A stretch of 64,000 bases of DNA from contig NZ_CP100126.1 in NCBI RefSeq assembly GCF_024168045.1, positions 1,133,501 through 1,197,500 of the forward strand, in the 5' to 3' direction. Made by a program: the position numbers and the translations under genes. The first letter of the stretch is position 1. The number at the start of each line of letters is the position of its first letter. The DNA comes from Dorea longicatena (GTDB lineage: Bacteria; Bacillota; Clostridia; Lachnospirales; Lachnospiraceae). Shown one piece after another: positions 26,402-35,012 of the stretch. The notes under the pieces were generated by a model. That model ran no database searches, was not told the DNA's origin, and worked only from the letters and a program-made list of their open reading frames with translations.

Positions 26402-28594
26402 ATGAAACATATATTGTGTTCAACAATGAAAAATTATAAAAAAGAATATCTTCCCAAAGATATTTTCTCGGGGATCATCATGGCAGCAGTGTCAATCCCT
26501 ATCTCGATGGGCTATGCACAGATTGCCGGACTGCCTGCAGTATATGGACTATACGGTTCGGTATTCCCGATTCTGTTCTTTGCGCTGTTCTCAACATCGC
26601 GGCAATTCATTTTCGGAGTCGATGCGGCACCGGCGGCAATTGTCGGAGCAGCACTGGTATCACTTGGGATTGAAAGCGGAAGTGAAGCGGCAATGCAGTA
26701 TGTGCCTGTGATCGCATTTCTGACAGGAATCTGGCTGCTGCTGTTTTATTTTTTAAAAGCCGGAAGAATCGTGGACTTCATTTCGACACCGGTGATGGGA
26801 GGATTTATCAGCGGGATTGCACTGACAATTATTCTGATGCAGATACCGAAGATCCTTGGCGGAAAGGCCGGATCTGGAGAACTTCCGGAACTGCTCAGGC
26901 ATATCGCAGAGACGTGCAAAGAAATCAGCTGGCTGTCAGTGGTACTTGGTGTGGGAGCGTTGCTGCTGCTTCGCATGGCAGGAAAAGTAATTCCCAAATT
27001 CCCGGCAGCAATTGTGATCATGGCAGCAGGTGTAGCAGCAACGATGTGCTTTCGTGTAGACGAACATGGTGTGGTACTTTTGGATGCGGTGGAAAAAGGA
27101 CTTCCGAAGCTGGTACATTTCCATTTTGCGGGAATTGACCTGAGGCAGGCACTTGGAAGAAGTCTGATGATCGCAGCGGTTATCATGTCGGAGACGCTGT
27201 TGTCGGAAAATAATTTTGCCATGAAGAATGGCTATAAGATTGATGAAAACCAGGAGATCCTGGCTTGTGCGATGGGAAATATCACAGCGGCATGTGTAGG
27301 CTGTTGTCCGGTGAATGGCAGTATATCCAGAACATCCATGAATGAACAGTATGAAGGAAAGACACAGGCGGTATCTGTCGTAGCGGCAATTACGATGGCA
27401 GCCGTATTGCTATGTGCAACTGGATTTATCGGATACCTGCCGGTTCCGATTCTGACAGCGATCGTAATCTCGGCACTGATGAATGTAGTAGAACTGCATC
27501 TGGCGGTGCGCTTATTTAAAGTAAGCCGTAATGAATTCTATATTTTTGTAGCTGCGTGTGTGAGTGTATTATTTTTAGGTACTATTTATGGTGTGGTGAT
27601 CGGATTGCTGCTTTCTTTTGTAGCAGTGGTACTTCGTGCGACGAATCCTCCGAGGTCTTTCCGCGGTATGATTCCGGGAAAAGAGGCTTATTACGATCTT
27701 AAGAGAAACCGCAATGCATATCCGATACGCCATACGATCATTTACCGGTTCAGTGAGAACCTTTTCTTTGCAAATGTAAAGATATTCCAGTCGGACATTG
27801 AGAACAGTATCAAAGAGGATACAGAGGTTGTAATCGTGGATGCGGCTGCGATCAACAGTATTGACGTTACGGCAGCAGACCGGCTGGAAATGATGGCGGA
27901 AAATTTTGATAAGAAAGGGATCAGGTTTTATATTACGGAGCATTCCGAAAATGTAAATGAACAGATGCGCAGTCTTGGGATCGGTCATCTGATCGAGGAA
28001 GGAAAGGTCAGAAGAACGATTCTTGCAGCATTGCAGGATGCAGGTGTTGCAACACCGGGGACGAGTATGGAATCGGAGAAATCTCCGGTTATCCAGATGC
28101 CGTGGCAGTTGGAAATCCCGGCGGCAGTGCATGCAGTTCACGAAGCAATGATCCCGGCAGAAGAAGAGAATACATTAGAAGAATTCGCATGGGCGTTCGG
28201 TGATGATGCGGTGGAAGAGATGGAAAAGAAAGTCCATCAGGTTATGGAACAGATCCATAGACTTCCGGATCTGGAAAGGCTTGCAGACGTAGGGTTTGAA
28301 GAAAAACTCAAAAACTGGCATTCACTGGGGGCATTGGATGAAGATGAGATCTTAAGACGAATGGAAATGCATCTGGATGAACTTCCGGAGAATCTGCGTG
28401 GAGACAAAAAAGTGATCCTGCAGTTGATTGAAAAGAGAAGACGCAAGATCGAGCAGCAGTTATTAATGCATCATCCGGAGATCCTGGACCATCTGAAAAA
28501 GAACCGCGAACGATTGGAGAGACGGCTGGAAAAACAGAATCCGGAGGCAGCGAGAAAGCTGCATGAATGGGAACGGCAGATGCGGGAAAAATAG
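26402..28594 (+). CDS. SulP family anion transporter with STAS domain and long charged tail
   Basis: Membrane anion transporter of the SulP/SLC26 family (sulfate, bicarbonate or related anions). The transmembrane core (to about residue 420) opens with SIPISMGYAQIAGLPAVYGLYG, typical of the family, and includes GCCPVNGSISRTSMNEQ. A STAS domain follows (about 440-548, VVIVDAAAINSIDVTAADRLEMM). Beyond it is a tail of about 180 residues, very rich in Glu, Lys and Arg and predicted helical (RRRKIEQQLLMHHPEILDHL), which is not part of the standard domain set. Total 730 aa is long for a bacterial SulP. GGAGAGG precedes the start. Substrate unknown. Confidence 0.88.
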   Translation: MKHILCSTMKNYKKEYLPKDIFSGIIMAAVSIPISMGYAQIAGLPAVYGLYGSVFPILFFALFSTSRQFIFGVDAAPAAIVGAALVSLGIESGSEAAMQYVPVIAFLTGIWLLLFYFLKAGRIVDFISTPVMGGFISGIALTIILMQIPKILGGKAGSGELPELLRHIAETCKEISWLSVVLGVGALLLLRMAGKVIPKFPAAIVIMAAGVAATMCFRVDEHGVVLLDAVEKGLPKLVHFHFAGIDLRQALGRSLMIAAVIMSETLLSENNFAMKNGYKIDENQEILACAMGNITAACVGCCPVNGSISRTSMNEQYEGKTQAVSVVAAITMAAVLLCATGFIGYLPVPILTAIVISALMNVVELHLAVRLFKVSRNEFYIFVAACVSVLFLGTIYGVVIGLLLSFVAVVLRATNPPRSFRGMIPGKEAYYDLKRNRNAYPIRHTIIYRFSENLFFANVKIFQSDIENSIKEDTEVVIVDAAAINSIDVTAADRLEMMAENFDKKGIRFYITEHSENVNEQMRSLGIGHLIEEGKVRRTILAALQDAGVATPGTSMESEKSPVIQMPWQLEIPAAVHAVHEAMIPAEEENTLEEFAWAFGDDAVEEMEKKVHQVMEQIHRLPDLERLADVGFEEKLKNWHSLGALDEDEILRRMEMHLDELPENLRGDKKVILQLIEKRRRKIEQQLLMHHPEILDHLKKNRERLERRLEKQNPEAARKLHEWERQMREK

Positions 28595-28629
28595 AAGAAC
28601 AGTGAGAGCACAGGAATTTCCTGACGACC

Positions 28630-28684
28630 GGAATATGCAGGGAATATGCAGAAAATATGCAGGAAATATGCAGGAATACGCCGG
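28630..28684 (+). repeat. 11-bp tandem repeats upstream of the aroK-type promoter
   Basis: Unit GGAATATGCAG occurs as two exact and two near-exact copies with strict 11-bp spacing (28630-28673), with a more decayed fifth copy to 28684. The array ends 6 bp before the -35 hexamer of the next gene, and 11 bp is close to one helical turn, so all units face the same side of the DNA. Confidence 0.8.
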
Positions 28685-28690
28685 ATAATC

Positions 28691-28719
28691 TTGCGTGAAA
28701 GTAGATTCCTTGCTATAAT
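28691..28719 (+). promoter_or_regulatory. sigma-A promoter for the chorismate mutase-like/shikimate kinase gene
   Basis: TTGCGT (28691-28696), 17 bp, TATAAT (28714-28719) with extended -10 TGC. It starts transcription near 28726, which excludes the upstream ATG at 28722. Confidence 0.85.
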
Positions 28720-28769
28720 ACATGAATATATCGGACAATAGTTTGCAATTTATAGGAGAGTACAGAAGA

Positions 28770-29552
28770 ATGAACGATTTAGAAATGTACAGAGAGCAGC
28801 TGGCTCTGTGTGATGATAAGATTATTGACGCTTTGGTAGAACGTAGTTCTATTATTGAAAAGATCATGGCGTATAAAGAAGAATATGGTATGCCAATCTT
28901 ACAGCCGCATCAGGAAGAAAAACAGAAGAGAAGACTGGAAGAAAAACTGAAAGAAAATAAATATAAAGAAGAAATCTTTGATGTGTTTGGATGTATCTTG
29001 CGTAACAGTAAGAGAATCCAGGCAAGAAAACTCTTTGATTATAACATTGTACTGATTGGATTCATGGGGGCTGGAAAGTCAACAATTTCTGATTATCTGA
29101 GCACGATGTTTGATATGGATATTGTAGAGATGGATCAGGTGATTGCAGAACGTGAAGAGATGAGTATTCCGGATATCTTTGCTACATATGGCGAAGAATA
29201 TTTCCGTGATCTGGAGACGAATCTTCTGATCGAGATGCAGTCGCATAAGAATGCAGTAATCTCATGCGGTGGTGGTGCGGCCTTAAGAGAGAGAAATGTA
29301 GCAGAGATGAAAAAGAACGGAAGAGTTGTTCTTCTTACTGCTACACCGGAGACGATTTTTGAACGTGTAAAAGACAGCAATGACAGACCGGTATTAAATG
29401 GCAGAAAGAATGTCAAAGGCATTTCAGAACTTATGGAGCAGCGCCGTGAGAAATATGAAGCGGCAGCAGATATAGTAATCAATACGGATGATAAGACCGT
29501 TCTTCAGATCTGTGAAGAGCTGGTACAGCATCTGCAGGAGTCAGAAGAATAA
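28770..29552 (+). CDS. aroK: shikimate kinase with N-terminal chorismate-mutase-like domain
   Basis: C-terminal shikimate kinase (from about residue 90) phosphorylates shikimate in aromatic amino acid synthesis: P-loop GFMGAGKST at 97-105, VEMDQVIAEREEMSI, CGGGAALRERN and the lid DRPVLNGR. Residues 1-85 align with the AroQ chorismate mutase fold (YREQLALCDDKIIDALVERS, AYKEEYGMPIL). The mutase DPxRE motif reads QPHQE here (residues 45-49), so two usually conserved active-site residues are changed and this domain may be inactive or regulatory. The start at 28770 has AGGAG at 28754-28758; total 260 aa. yqeG follows one base after the stop, so translation is coupled. Confidence 0.9.
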   Translation: MNDLEMYREQLALCDDKIIDALVERSSIIEKIMAYKEEYGMPILQPHQEEKQKRRLEEKLKENKYKEEIFDVFGCILRNSKRIQARKLFDYNIVLIGFMGAGKSTISDYLSTMFDMDIVEMDQVIAEREEMSIPDIFATYGEEYFRDLETNLLIEMQSHKNAVISCGGGAALRERNVAEMKKNGRVVLLTATPETIFERVKDSNDRPVLNGRKNVKGISELMEQRREKYEAAADIVINTDDKTVLQICEELVQHLQESEE

Positions 29553-29553
29553 T

Positions 29554-30072
29554 ATGTTTGATAGATTTTTTCCGGATCAGTATGTAGCATCCACTTATGT
29601 GATCGATTTTGAAAAATTATATGAAGAGGGTGTACGCGGACTGATCTTTGATATTGATAATACGCTGGTTCCGCACGGAGCACCGGCGGACGAGAGAGCA
29701 AAGGCATTATTTGCCAGACTGAAAGCAATCGGATTCCGATGCTGTCTGATCTCGAATAACCAGAAGCCAAGGGTAGAGATGTTCAATAAAGATATCCAGG
29801 TGGACTATGTTTATAATGCGCACAAGCCATCAACCAGGAATTATCTCAGGGCGATGGAGATTATGGGAACAGACAGAAGGAGTTCTGTGTTTATCGGAGA
29901 CCAGCTTTTTACAGATGTATGGGGAGCAAAACGTGCCGGAATCCCGAATATTCTGGTAAAACCGATACATCCAAAGGAAGAAATCCAGATTGTTTTGAAG
30001 CGTTATCTGGAAAAAATTGTGTTACATTTCTACAAGAAGAGTCAGAGACACGAAAAAAAGGTTGAAAAATAA
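29554..30072 (+). CDS. yqeG: YqeG family HAD IIIA-type phosphatase
   Basis: Small HAD-superfamily phosphatase of 172 aa. Motif I is FDIDNTLVPHG, motif II SNNQ, and motif III sits around HKPSTRNYLRAME with IGDQLFTDVWGAKRAG as motif IV, matching YqeG. Physiological substrate is not established. The frame extends upstream to 29488 inside the kinase gene, but MFDRFFPDQYVAST is the family start. It overlaps transcriptionally with the shikimate kinase gene and its last codons contain the efp promoter. Confidence 0.9.
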   Translation: MFDRFFPDQYVASTYVIDFEKLYEEGVRGLIFDIDNTLVPHGAPADERAKALFARLKAIGFRCCLISNNQKPRVEMFNKDIQVDYVYNAHKPSTRNYLRAMEIMGTDRRSSVFIGDQLFTDVWGAKRAGIPNILVKPIHPKEEIQIVLKRYLEKIVLHFYKKSQRHEKKVEK

Positions 30073-30090
30073 TATCATGTATTATAGAAT
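30062..30090 (+). promoter_or_regulatory. sigma-A promoter for efp
   Basis: TTGAAA (30062-30067), 17 bp, TAGAAT (30085-30090). The -35 lies in the end of yqeG. Confidence 0.65.
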
Positions 30091-30144
30091 AATATGAGAT
30101 GAAATTACGTAAGCGTGTATACGCGATTTAAGGAGGATAAGGTA

Positions 30145-30708
30145 ATGGCTAAAGTTTCAGCAGGAGACATCCGTAATGGTGTAACAATCGAAGTTGATGG
30201 AAAAGTATGTCAGGTTATTGATTTCATGCACGTAAAACCTGGTAAAGGTGCAGCTTTTGTGCGTGTTAAGATGAAAAATATTATCGACGGTGGTGTGGTA
30301 GAGACAACATTCCGTCCTACAGAGACATTTGAACAGGCTCACATTGAAAGAAAGAAAATGCAGTATCTGTACAACGATGGAGAATTCTATAACTACATGG
30401 ACAACGAGACATTTGAGCAGATTATGATCAGCGCAGATGATGCAGCAGATTCTATGAAGTTTGTAAAAGAAAACGAAGAAGTATCTATCAGCTTCTATCA
30501 GGGAAATGCATTTGCGATCGAGCCGCCGCTCAGTGTTGAACTGGTTGTAACAGAGACAGAGCCAGGTGTAAAAGGTAACACAGCTACAGGTGCTACAAAG
30601 CCGGCTATCGTTGAGACAGGTGCGAAAGTTAACGTTCCGCTTTTCGTTGATCAGGGCGAGACGATCAAGATTGATACCCGTACAGGAGCATACCTCTCAA
30701 GAGCATAA
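30145..30708 (+). CDS. efp: elongation factor P
   Basis: Translation factor that relieves ribosome stalling at consecutive prolines by binding between the P and E sites. The three OB-like domains fit in 187 aa; the tip loop of domain I is [10 protein letters not shown], whose lysine is the usual modification or contact residue, and the C-terminus ends [13 protein letters not shown] as in other EF-P. AAGGAGG precedes the ATG at 30145; an upstream in-frame ATG at 30115 is not needed. The window contains a secreted protein with dense proline repeats at 54.1 kb, but those repeats are not PPP runs. Confidence 0.97.
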   Translation: MAKVSAGDIRNGVTIEVDGKVCQVIDFMHVKPGKGAAFVRVKMKNIIDGGVVETTFRPTETFEQAHIERKKMQYLYNDGEFYNYMDNETFEQIMISADDAADSMKFVKENEEVSISFYQGNAFAIEPPLSVELVVTETEPGVKGNTATGATKPAIVETGAKVNVPLFVDQGETIKIDTRTGAYLSRA

Positions 30709-30739
30709 GAGTCATAAGAATTCTAAATTAAATAATTAT

Positions 30740-30771
30740 AAAAAGCCTTGCATTTTGTGCAGGGCTTTTTT
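30740..30771 (+). terminator. intrinsic terminator after efp
   Basis: Stem AAAGCCTTGCA/TGCAGGGCTTT with one G-U pair, loop TTTTG, and a T6 tail. Confidence 0.92.
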
Positions 30772-30828
30772 ATAATCTAATTACCATAATATTTCAGAAA
30801 CAATTCAAAAGATGTTCTGTTATCTCAG

Positions 30829-30844
30829 GCGGTAATATCACCGC
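30829..30844. promoter_or_regulatory. operator-like palindrome upstream of the DUF5688 gene
   Basis: GCGGTAATATCACCGC is symmetric at 14 of 16 positions and lies about 50 bp before the gene. No recognised regulator site; it is reported as a candidate operator or small hairpin. Confidence 0.4.
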
Positions 30845-30892
30845 AGATTTTCAAGATGATTTTTGTATATTGCTGGATAGGAAGGAGCTTTT

Positions 30893-31774
30893 ATGACATA
30901 TTTTCAGTTTATCCATGCAGTAGAGACAAAAGTAAAGAAAGAGGTGGAAGGAGAAAAAACAGTAAGCATTCATACCAATGTGAAGAATAATGGTGTGAGG
31001 AGAAGCGGTATTATGATTTCGGAAAAAGGAATCAATATTTCACCGACGATTTATCTGGAAGAGTATTTTCATCAGTTCCGGATGGGGTATCCGTTGGAAC
31101 AGATTGCAAAAGATATTGTCGGATTATATGAGAAAATCCGGTTTCAGAATTCATGGGAGGACGGTGAAAAGGTAAAAGACTATGAATTTGTCAAAGATAA
31201 GATCATATACCGTCTGATAGGCAGAGAGGAGAATCAGGAGCTTTTAAAAGAAATTCCATATAAAAGTTATCTGGATCTTGCAATTATTTATTATGTACTG
31301 TTAGAGGTAGATGAATATGGCATGGCATCCATGATGGTCAGAGCAGAACATATGGATATGTGGAAAGTAACGGAAGAAGATCTATATTACCGGGCTTCTA
31401 AGAATACCCAGGAGTTACTGCCGTATGAATTTGCACCGATGCGCACGGTGATCGAAGAATTGCTGGGACTTGGGATGGAAGAGGGACCGGCAGAAAAAAT
31501 GTATATCCTGAGCAATGAAATGCGTAGCTATGGGGCTGCGGCACTGATCTATCCGGATTGTCTGAGAAAGATTGCCGGTGTAGTGGGAGAAAATTTTTTT
31601 GTGATCCCAAGCAGTGTGCATGAGACCATTATTGTGGCTGAAAGCGAAGCGCCGGGCAGAGAAGAACTGGGAAGCATGATCGAGGAGATCAATGAGACAC
31701 AGGTAGAGGCGGAAGAAGTACTTTCGGACAGGGCATATTATTATGACCGGGAGAGTGGAAAACTTGCGCTGTAA
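30893..31774 (+). CDS. DUF5688 family protein
   Basis: A 293-aa protein recognised as the DUF5688 family, widespread in Lachnospiraceae and without known function. Typical are VSIHTNVKNNGVRRSGI near the start, the ISPTIYLEEYFHQF segment, YVLSN-like MYILSNEMRSYGAAALIYP and the IPSSVHETIIVAES region. No signal peptide or transmembrane helix is visible, so it is presumably cytosolic. Homologues often come in several copies, some in conjugative elements; here it is a lone gene with its own terminator. GGAAGGAG precedes the ATG. Confidence 0.82.
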   Translation: MTYFQFIHAVETKVKKEVEGEKTVSIHTNVKNNGVRRSGIMISEKGINISPTIYLEEYFHQFRMGYPLEQIAKDIVGLYEKIRFQNSWEDGEKVKDYEFVKDKIIYRLIGREENQELLKEIPYKSYLDLAIIYYVLLEVDEYGMASMMVRAEHMDMWKVTEEDLYYRASKNTQELLPYEFAPMRTVIEELLGLGMEEGPAEKMYILSNEMRSYGAAALIYPDCLRKIAGVVGENFFVIPSSVHETIIVAESEAPGREELGSMIEEINETQVEAEEVLSDRAYYYDRESGKLAL

Positions 31775-31806
31775 GATTTAAAAAGGGAAATTAAAGAAAA
31801 ATATTA

Positions 31807-31856
31807 AAAAAGTAGAGGAAATGATCGAAAAGTGGGATGCATTTCCTTTACTTTAT
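31807..31856 (+). terminator. long-stem terminator after the DUF5688 gene
   Basis: A 15-bp stem with one G-U pair (31809-31823 with 31840-31854, AAAGTAG.../...CTACTTT-like) and 16-nt loop, followed by a short T-rich stretch. The weak tail lowers confidence. Confidence 0.6.
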
Positions 31857-31868
31857 CTCAAAGATGTG

Positions 31869-31897
31869 TTAATATTACTAAGGCAATTTCATATAGT
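31869..31897 (+). promoter_or_regulatory. weak promoter candidate for tRNA-Arg
   Basis: TTAATA (31869-31874), 17 bp, TATAGT (31892-31897). It would start transcription only a few bases ahead of the mature tRNA. Confidence 0.4.
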
Positions 31898-31907
31898 AAT
31901 TGTATAC

Positions 31908-31979
31908 GCACCCGTAGCTCAGGGGATAGAGCACCGCCCTCCGGAGGCGGGAGCGGCGGTTCGAATCCGCCCGGGTGTG
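31908..31979 (+). tRNA. tRNA-Arg (anticodon CCG)
   Basis: Cloverleaf: acceptor GCACCCG/CGGGTGT with a G1-U72 wobble, D arm GCTC/GAGC, anticodon stem CCGCC/GGCGG with loop CTCCGGA (anticodon CCG), 4-nt variable loop, T arm GGCGG/CCGCC with TTCGAAT, discriminator G. CCA is not encoded. A T-rich stretch follows immediately. The gene lies 62 bp upstream of argS on the same strand. Confidence 0.95.
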
Positions 31980-32041
31980 TACTTTTTTTGCTATTTTTGA
32001 TGGAAATTTATAGGAATTATAGAAAATATAGGAGATATGAA

Positions 32042-33808
32042 GTGAAGAAAATCATTGATTATATTGCAGAAGAACTTTCAGAAGCATTCGAAAAGGCAGG
32101 TTATGACAGAACGTATGGAAAAGTAACACTGTCAAACCGTCCGGATCTCTGCGAATACCAGTGTAACGGAGCGATGGCAGGAGCAAAAGCTTACAAAAAA
32201 GCACCGTTCATGATCGCAGAGGATGTCGTTGCCCTGTTAGAAGACAGTGCATGTATGGAAGAAGTAGAGGTTGTAAAACCTGGATTTATCAATATCAGAC
32301 TGAAAAAGTCATTTGTTGCAGATTATCTGAATCAGATGGAAGAGACGGATAATCTCGGAATCGAGAAGACAGAACATCCGGAGATGATCGTGCTGGATTA
32401 TGGCGGACCAAATGTGGCAAAGCCGTTACATGTAGGACATCTCCGTTCGGCGATCATCGGAGAAAGCGTAAAGCGCATCTCAAGAAAGATGGGGCATGAA
32501 GTTCTTGGCGATATCCATCTTGGAGACTGGGGATATCAGATGGGACTGATCATCACAGAATTGAAAGAAAGAAAGCCGGAACTGCCATATTTTGATGAAG
32601 CGTTTGAAGGTGAATATCCAAAAGAGGCTCCATTTACAATCAGCGAACTGGAAGAAATCTATCCGACAGCAAGCGGTAAGGCAAAAGAAGATGAGACATA
32701 CAGGGAGAATGCATTGCATGCGACGTATCTGTTACAGAACGGGCATAAAGGATATCGTGCGATCTGGAATCATATCATTCGTGTATCGGTATCTGATCTT
32801 AAGAAAAATTATGCGAATCTGAATGTAAGTTTTGATCTCTGGAAAGGGGAGTCTGATGCTCAGGCATACATCCCGGATATGATCGAGAGATTGAAGAAAG
32901 AAGGATTTGCACATGAAGACCAGGGAGCACTGGTGATTGATGTGCAGGAAGAGACAGATACCAAAGAGATTCCTCCTTGCATGATCCAGAAATCAGACGG
33001 AGCATCTCTTTATGGAACAACAGACCTTGCCACACTGGTACAACGTGTACAGGATTATCATCCGGACAAGGTTGCCTATGTGGTGGATAAGCGTCAGGAA
33101 CTGCATTTTACACAGGTGTTCCGTGCTGCAAAGAAGACAGGAATCGTTCCTGCGGAAACAGAACTGAAATTCTTAGGTTTCGGTACCATGAATGGAAAAG
33201 ATGGCAAGCCGTTCAAGACAAGAGAAGGCGGGGTAATGCGTCTGGAGACACTGATCTCAGAGATTACAGAGAAGATGTATGAGAAAATCTCTGAAAATCA
33301 TTCTATCGAGGGAGAAGAAGCAAAACAGACAGCAAAACTCATCGGAATGGCAGCAATTAAATACGGAGATCTGTCAAACCAGGCATCAAAAGATTATGTA
33401 TTTGACGTAGACAGATTTACTTCCTTTGAAGGAAATACCGGTCCGTACATTCTGTATACAATTGTACGTATCAAATCGATCCTGAATAAATACCAGTCAC
33501 AGGGAAATAGCCTGGATGGACTGAAAGTACAGGAAGCATATGCGGATTGTGAAAAAGCTCTGATGCTGGAAGCTGCAAAATATAATGATGTGATGGCGAA
33601 TGCATTCCAGGATCTTGCACCGCATAAGATCTGTGCATACATTTATGATCTTGCCAATGCATTCAATCGTTTTTATCATGAGACAAAGATTCTGGCAGAA
33701 GAAGATGCCGGAAAACAAAAGAGTTATATTGCGCTTCTGAAAGTGACGAAGGATGTACTGGAAGCTTGTATCGACGTACTTGGATTTGAAGCACCGGAGA
33801 GGATGTAG
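32042..33808 (+). CDS. argS: arginine-tRNA ligase
   Basis: Class I synthetase charging tRNA-Arg. The HIGH motif is HVGH in NVAKPLHVGHLRSAIIGE; the KMSKS position reads KPFKTREGGVM, a common replacement in bacterial ArgRS. The N-terminal Add-1 domain and the C-terminal DALR anticodon domain (YIYDLANAFNRFYHETKIL) are complete in 588 aa. The start is set at GTG 32042 (VKKIIDYIAE) with AGGAG at 32030-32034; longer in-frame openings run through the tRNA gene and are artefacts. alaX follows after 5 bp. Confidence 0.94.
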   Translation: MKKIIDYIAEELSEAFEKAGYDRTYGKVTLSNRPDLCEYQCNGAMAGAKAYKKAPFMIAEDVVALLEDSACMEEVEVVKPGFINIRLKKSFVADYLNQMEETDNLGIEKTEHPEMIVLDYGGPNVAKPLHVGHLRSAIIGESVKRISRKMGHEVLGDIHLGDWGYQMGLIITELKERKPELPYFDEAFEGEYPKEAPFTISELEEIYPTASGKAKEDETYRENALHATYLLQNGHKGYRAIWNHIIRVSVSDLKKNYANLNVSFDLWKGESDAQAYIPDMIERLKKEGFAHEDQGALVIDVQEETDTKEIPPCMIQKSDGASLYGTTDLATLVQRVQDYHPDKVAYVVDKRQELHFTQVFRAAKKTGIVPAETELKFLGFGTMNGKDGKPFKTREGGVMRLETLISEITEKMYEKISENHSIEGEEAKQTAKLIGMAAIKYGDLSNQASKDYVFDVDRFTSFEGNTGPYILYTIVRIKSILNKYQSQGNSLDGLKVQEAYADCEKALMLEAAKYNDVMANAFQDLAPHKICAYIYDLANAFNRFYHETKILAEEDAGKQKSYIALLKVTKDVLEACIDVLGFEAPERM

Positions 33809-33813
33809 GAAAA

Positions 33814-34968
33814 ATGACAGAGAAATTATTTTATGAGGACAGTCACAGAACCGAATTTACAGCAAAAGTAATTTCCTGTGAAGAAGCGAAGGATGGTTTC
33901 TGTGTGGTGCTGGATCAGACAGCATTCTTCCCGGAAGGCGGCGGTCAGTATGCCGACACGGGCATTCTCGGCAATACAGAAGTTACCGATGTGCACGAAA
34001 AAAATGATGTGATCTTTCATTCTGTGACAGCACCATTGGAAGTGGGAAGTATAGTATCCGGTAAGATCAACTGGAAAGAACGCTTTGAGAAGATGCAGCA
34101 GCATACAGGAGAACATATAGTGTCCGGTATTGTGCATGAAAGATTTGGCTATAATAATGTCGGTTTCCATTTGGGAGCCGACTATTGTACCATGGATTTT
34201 GACGGACCGATCAGTAAAGCGCAGCTGAAAGAAATCGAGACAGAAGCCAATGAAGCAGTATACCGGAATCTGGAAGTTGAGGTTCTGTATCCATCCAAAG
34301 AGGAATTGAAAGATATGGATTACCGCAGTAAGATCGAGATTGAAGGTCAGGTTCGTATCGTGAAGATTCCGGGATATGATGTATGTGCATGCTGTGCTCC
34401 GCACGTGAAGACAACCGGTGAGATCGGAGCTGTCAAACTGGTAAGCATGGTAAGTTATAAAGGCGGTGAACGCATTACGATGCTTTGCGGAAGACGTGCC
34501 ATGAGAGACTATGAGAAAAAGGATGCCATGACAAAAGAAATTTCAACCATGTTGTGTGCGAAAGAATATGAAGTGGCAGAAGCGGTCGGCAGACTGAAGA
34601 GTGAGCAGACACGTATGAAGAGTCAGATTGCAGAACTGCAGCAGAAACTTCTGAAGTTTTGTGTGGCAGAGATACCGGTGGATGAGAAGATTGTGACTGT
34701 ATTTGACGGATCTTTATCGGGAAATCTTCCGAGAGAGATGATGAACCAACTGCTGGATAAAGGGGCAGTCATCTGTGCGGTATTTGCAGGAACGGACGAG
34801 GAGGGGTATCGCTATGTGATCGGAAGCAGAAGTGAAGATGTCCGTTCAATCAGTAAAACGTTAAACAGTACATTAGAAGGACGCGGCGGCGGAAAGCCGG
34901 AGATGGTCCAGGGTTCTGTGAAAGGAACAGAAGACGCCGTGAAAGAAATAATTGCACGGTATCAGTAG
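33814..34968 (+). CDS. alaX: alanyl-tRNA editing protein (AlaX-L type)
   Basis: Free-standing trans-editing enzyme that hydrolyses mischarged Ser- or Gly-tRNA-Ala. It corresponds to the editing part of AlaRS with a DHHA1 tail and no aminoacylation domain. Zinc-site motifs are HTGEH at residues 97-101 and the CACCAPH segment (C193 and H197). The N-terminal beta barrel has FFPEGGGQYADTG, and the C-terminal SLEGRGGGKPEMVQG-like glycine-rich stretch marks DHHA1. Length 384 aa. It lies 5 bp after argS, so the operon combines a charging and a proofreading enzyme for different amino acids. Confidence 0.92.
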   Translation: MTEKLFYEDSHRTEFTAKVISCEEAKDGFCVVLDQTAFFPEGGGQYADTGILGNTEVTDVHEKNDVIFHSVTAPLEVGSIVSGKINWKERFEKMQQHTGEHIVSGIVHERFGYNNVGFHLGADYCTMDFDGPISKAQLKEIETEANEAVYRNLEVEVLYPSKEELKDMDYRSKIEIEGQVRIVKIPGYDVCACCAPHVKTTGEIGAVKLVSMVSYKGGERITMLCGRRAMRDYEKKDAMTKEISTMLCAKEYEVAEAVGRLKSEQTRMKSQIAELQQKLLKFCVAEIPVDEKIVTVFDGSLSGNLPREMMNQLLDKGAVICAVFAGTDEEGYRYVIGSRSEDVRSISKTLNSTLEGRGGGKPEMVQGSVKGTEDAVKEIIARYQ

Positions 34969-34991
34969 CCGGATGACAAGTCCTGTAGCCG

Positions 34992-35012
34992 GAAGAAGCT
35001 TTAAGCTTCTTC
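34992..35012. other. perfect 21-bp palindrome at the tetR 3' end
   Basis: Ten-base arms GAAGAAGCTT/AAGCTTCTTC around a single T span the stop codon of the TetR gene, between converging genes. With a 1-nt centre it cannot form an ideal RNA loop at full length, and no T run follows; it may work as a weak bidirectional terminator. Confidence 0.6.

Noticed and set aside
31832-32041. Longer argS reading frame starting at 31832.
   Set aside because: It runs through the tRNA-Arg gene. The GTG at 32042 has a good ribosome binding site and gives the family N-terminus.
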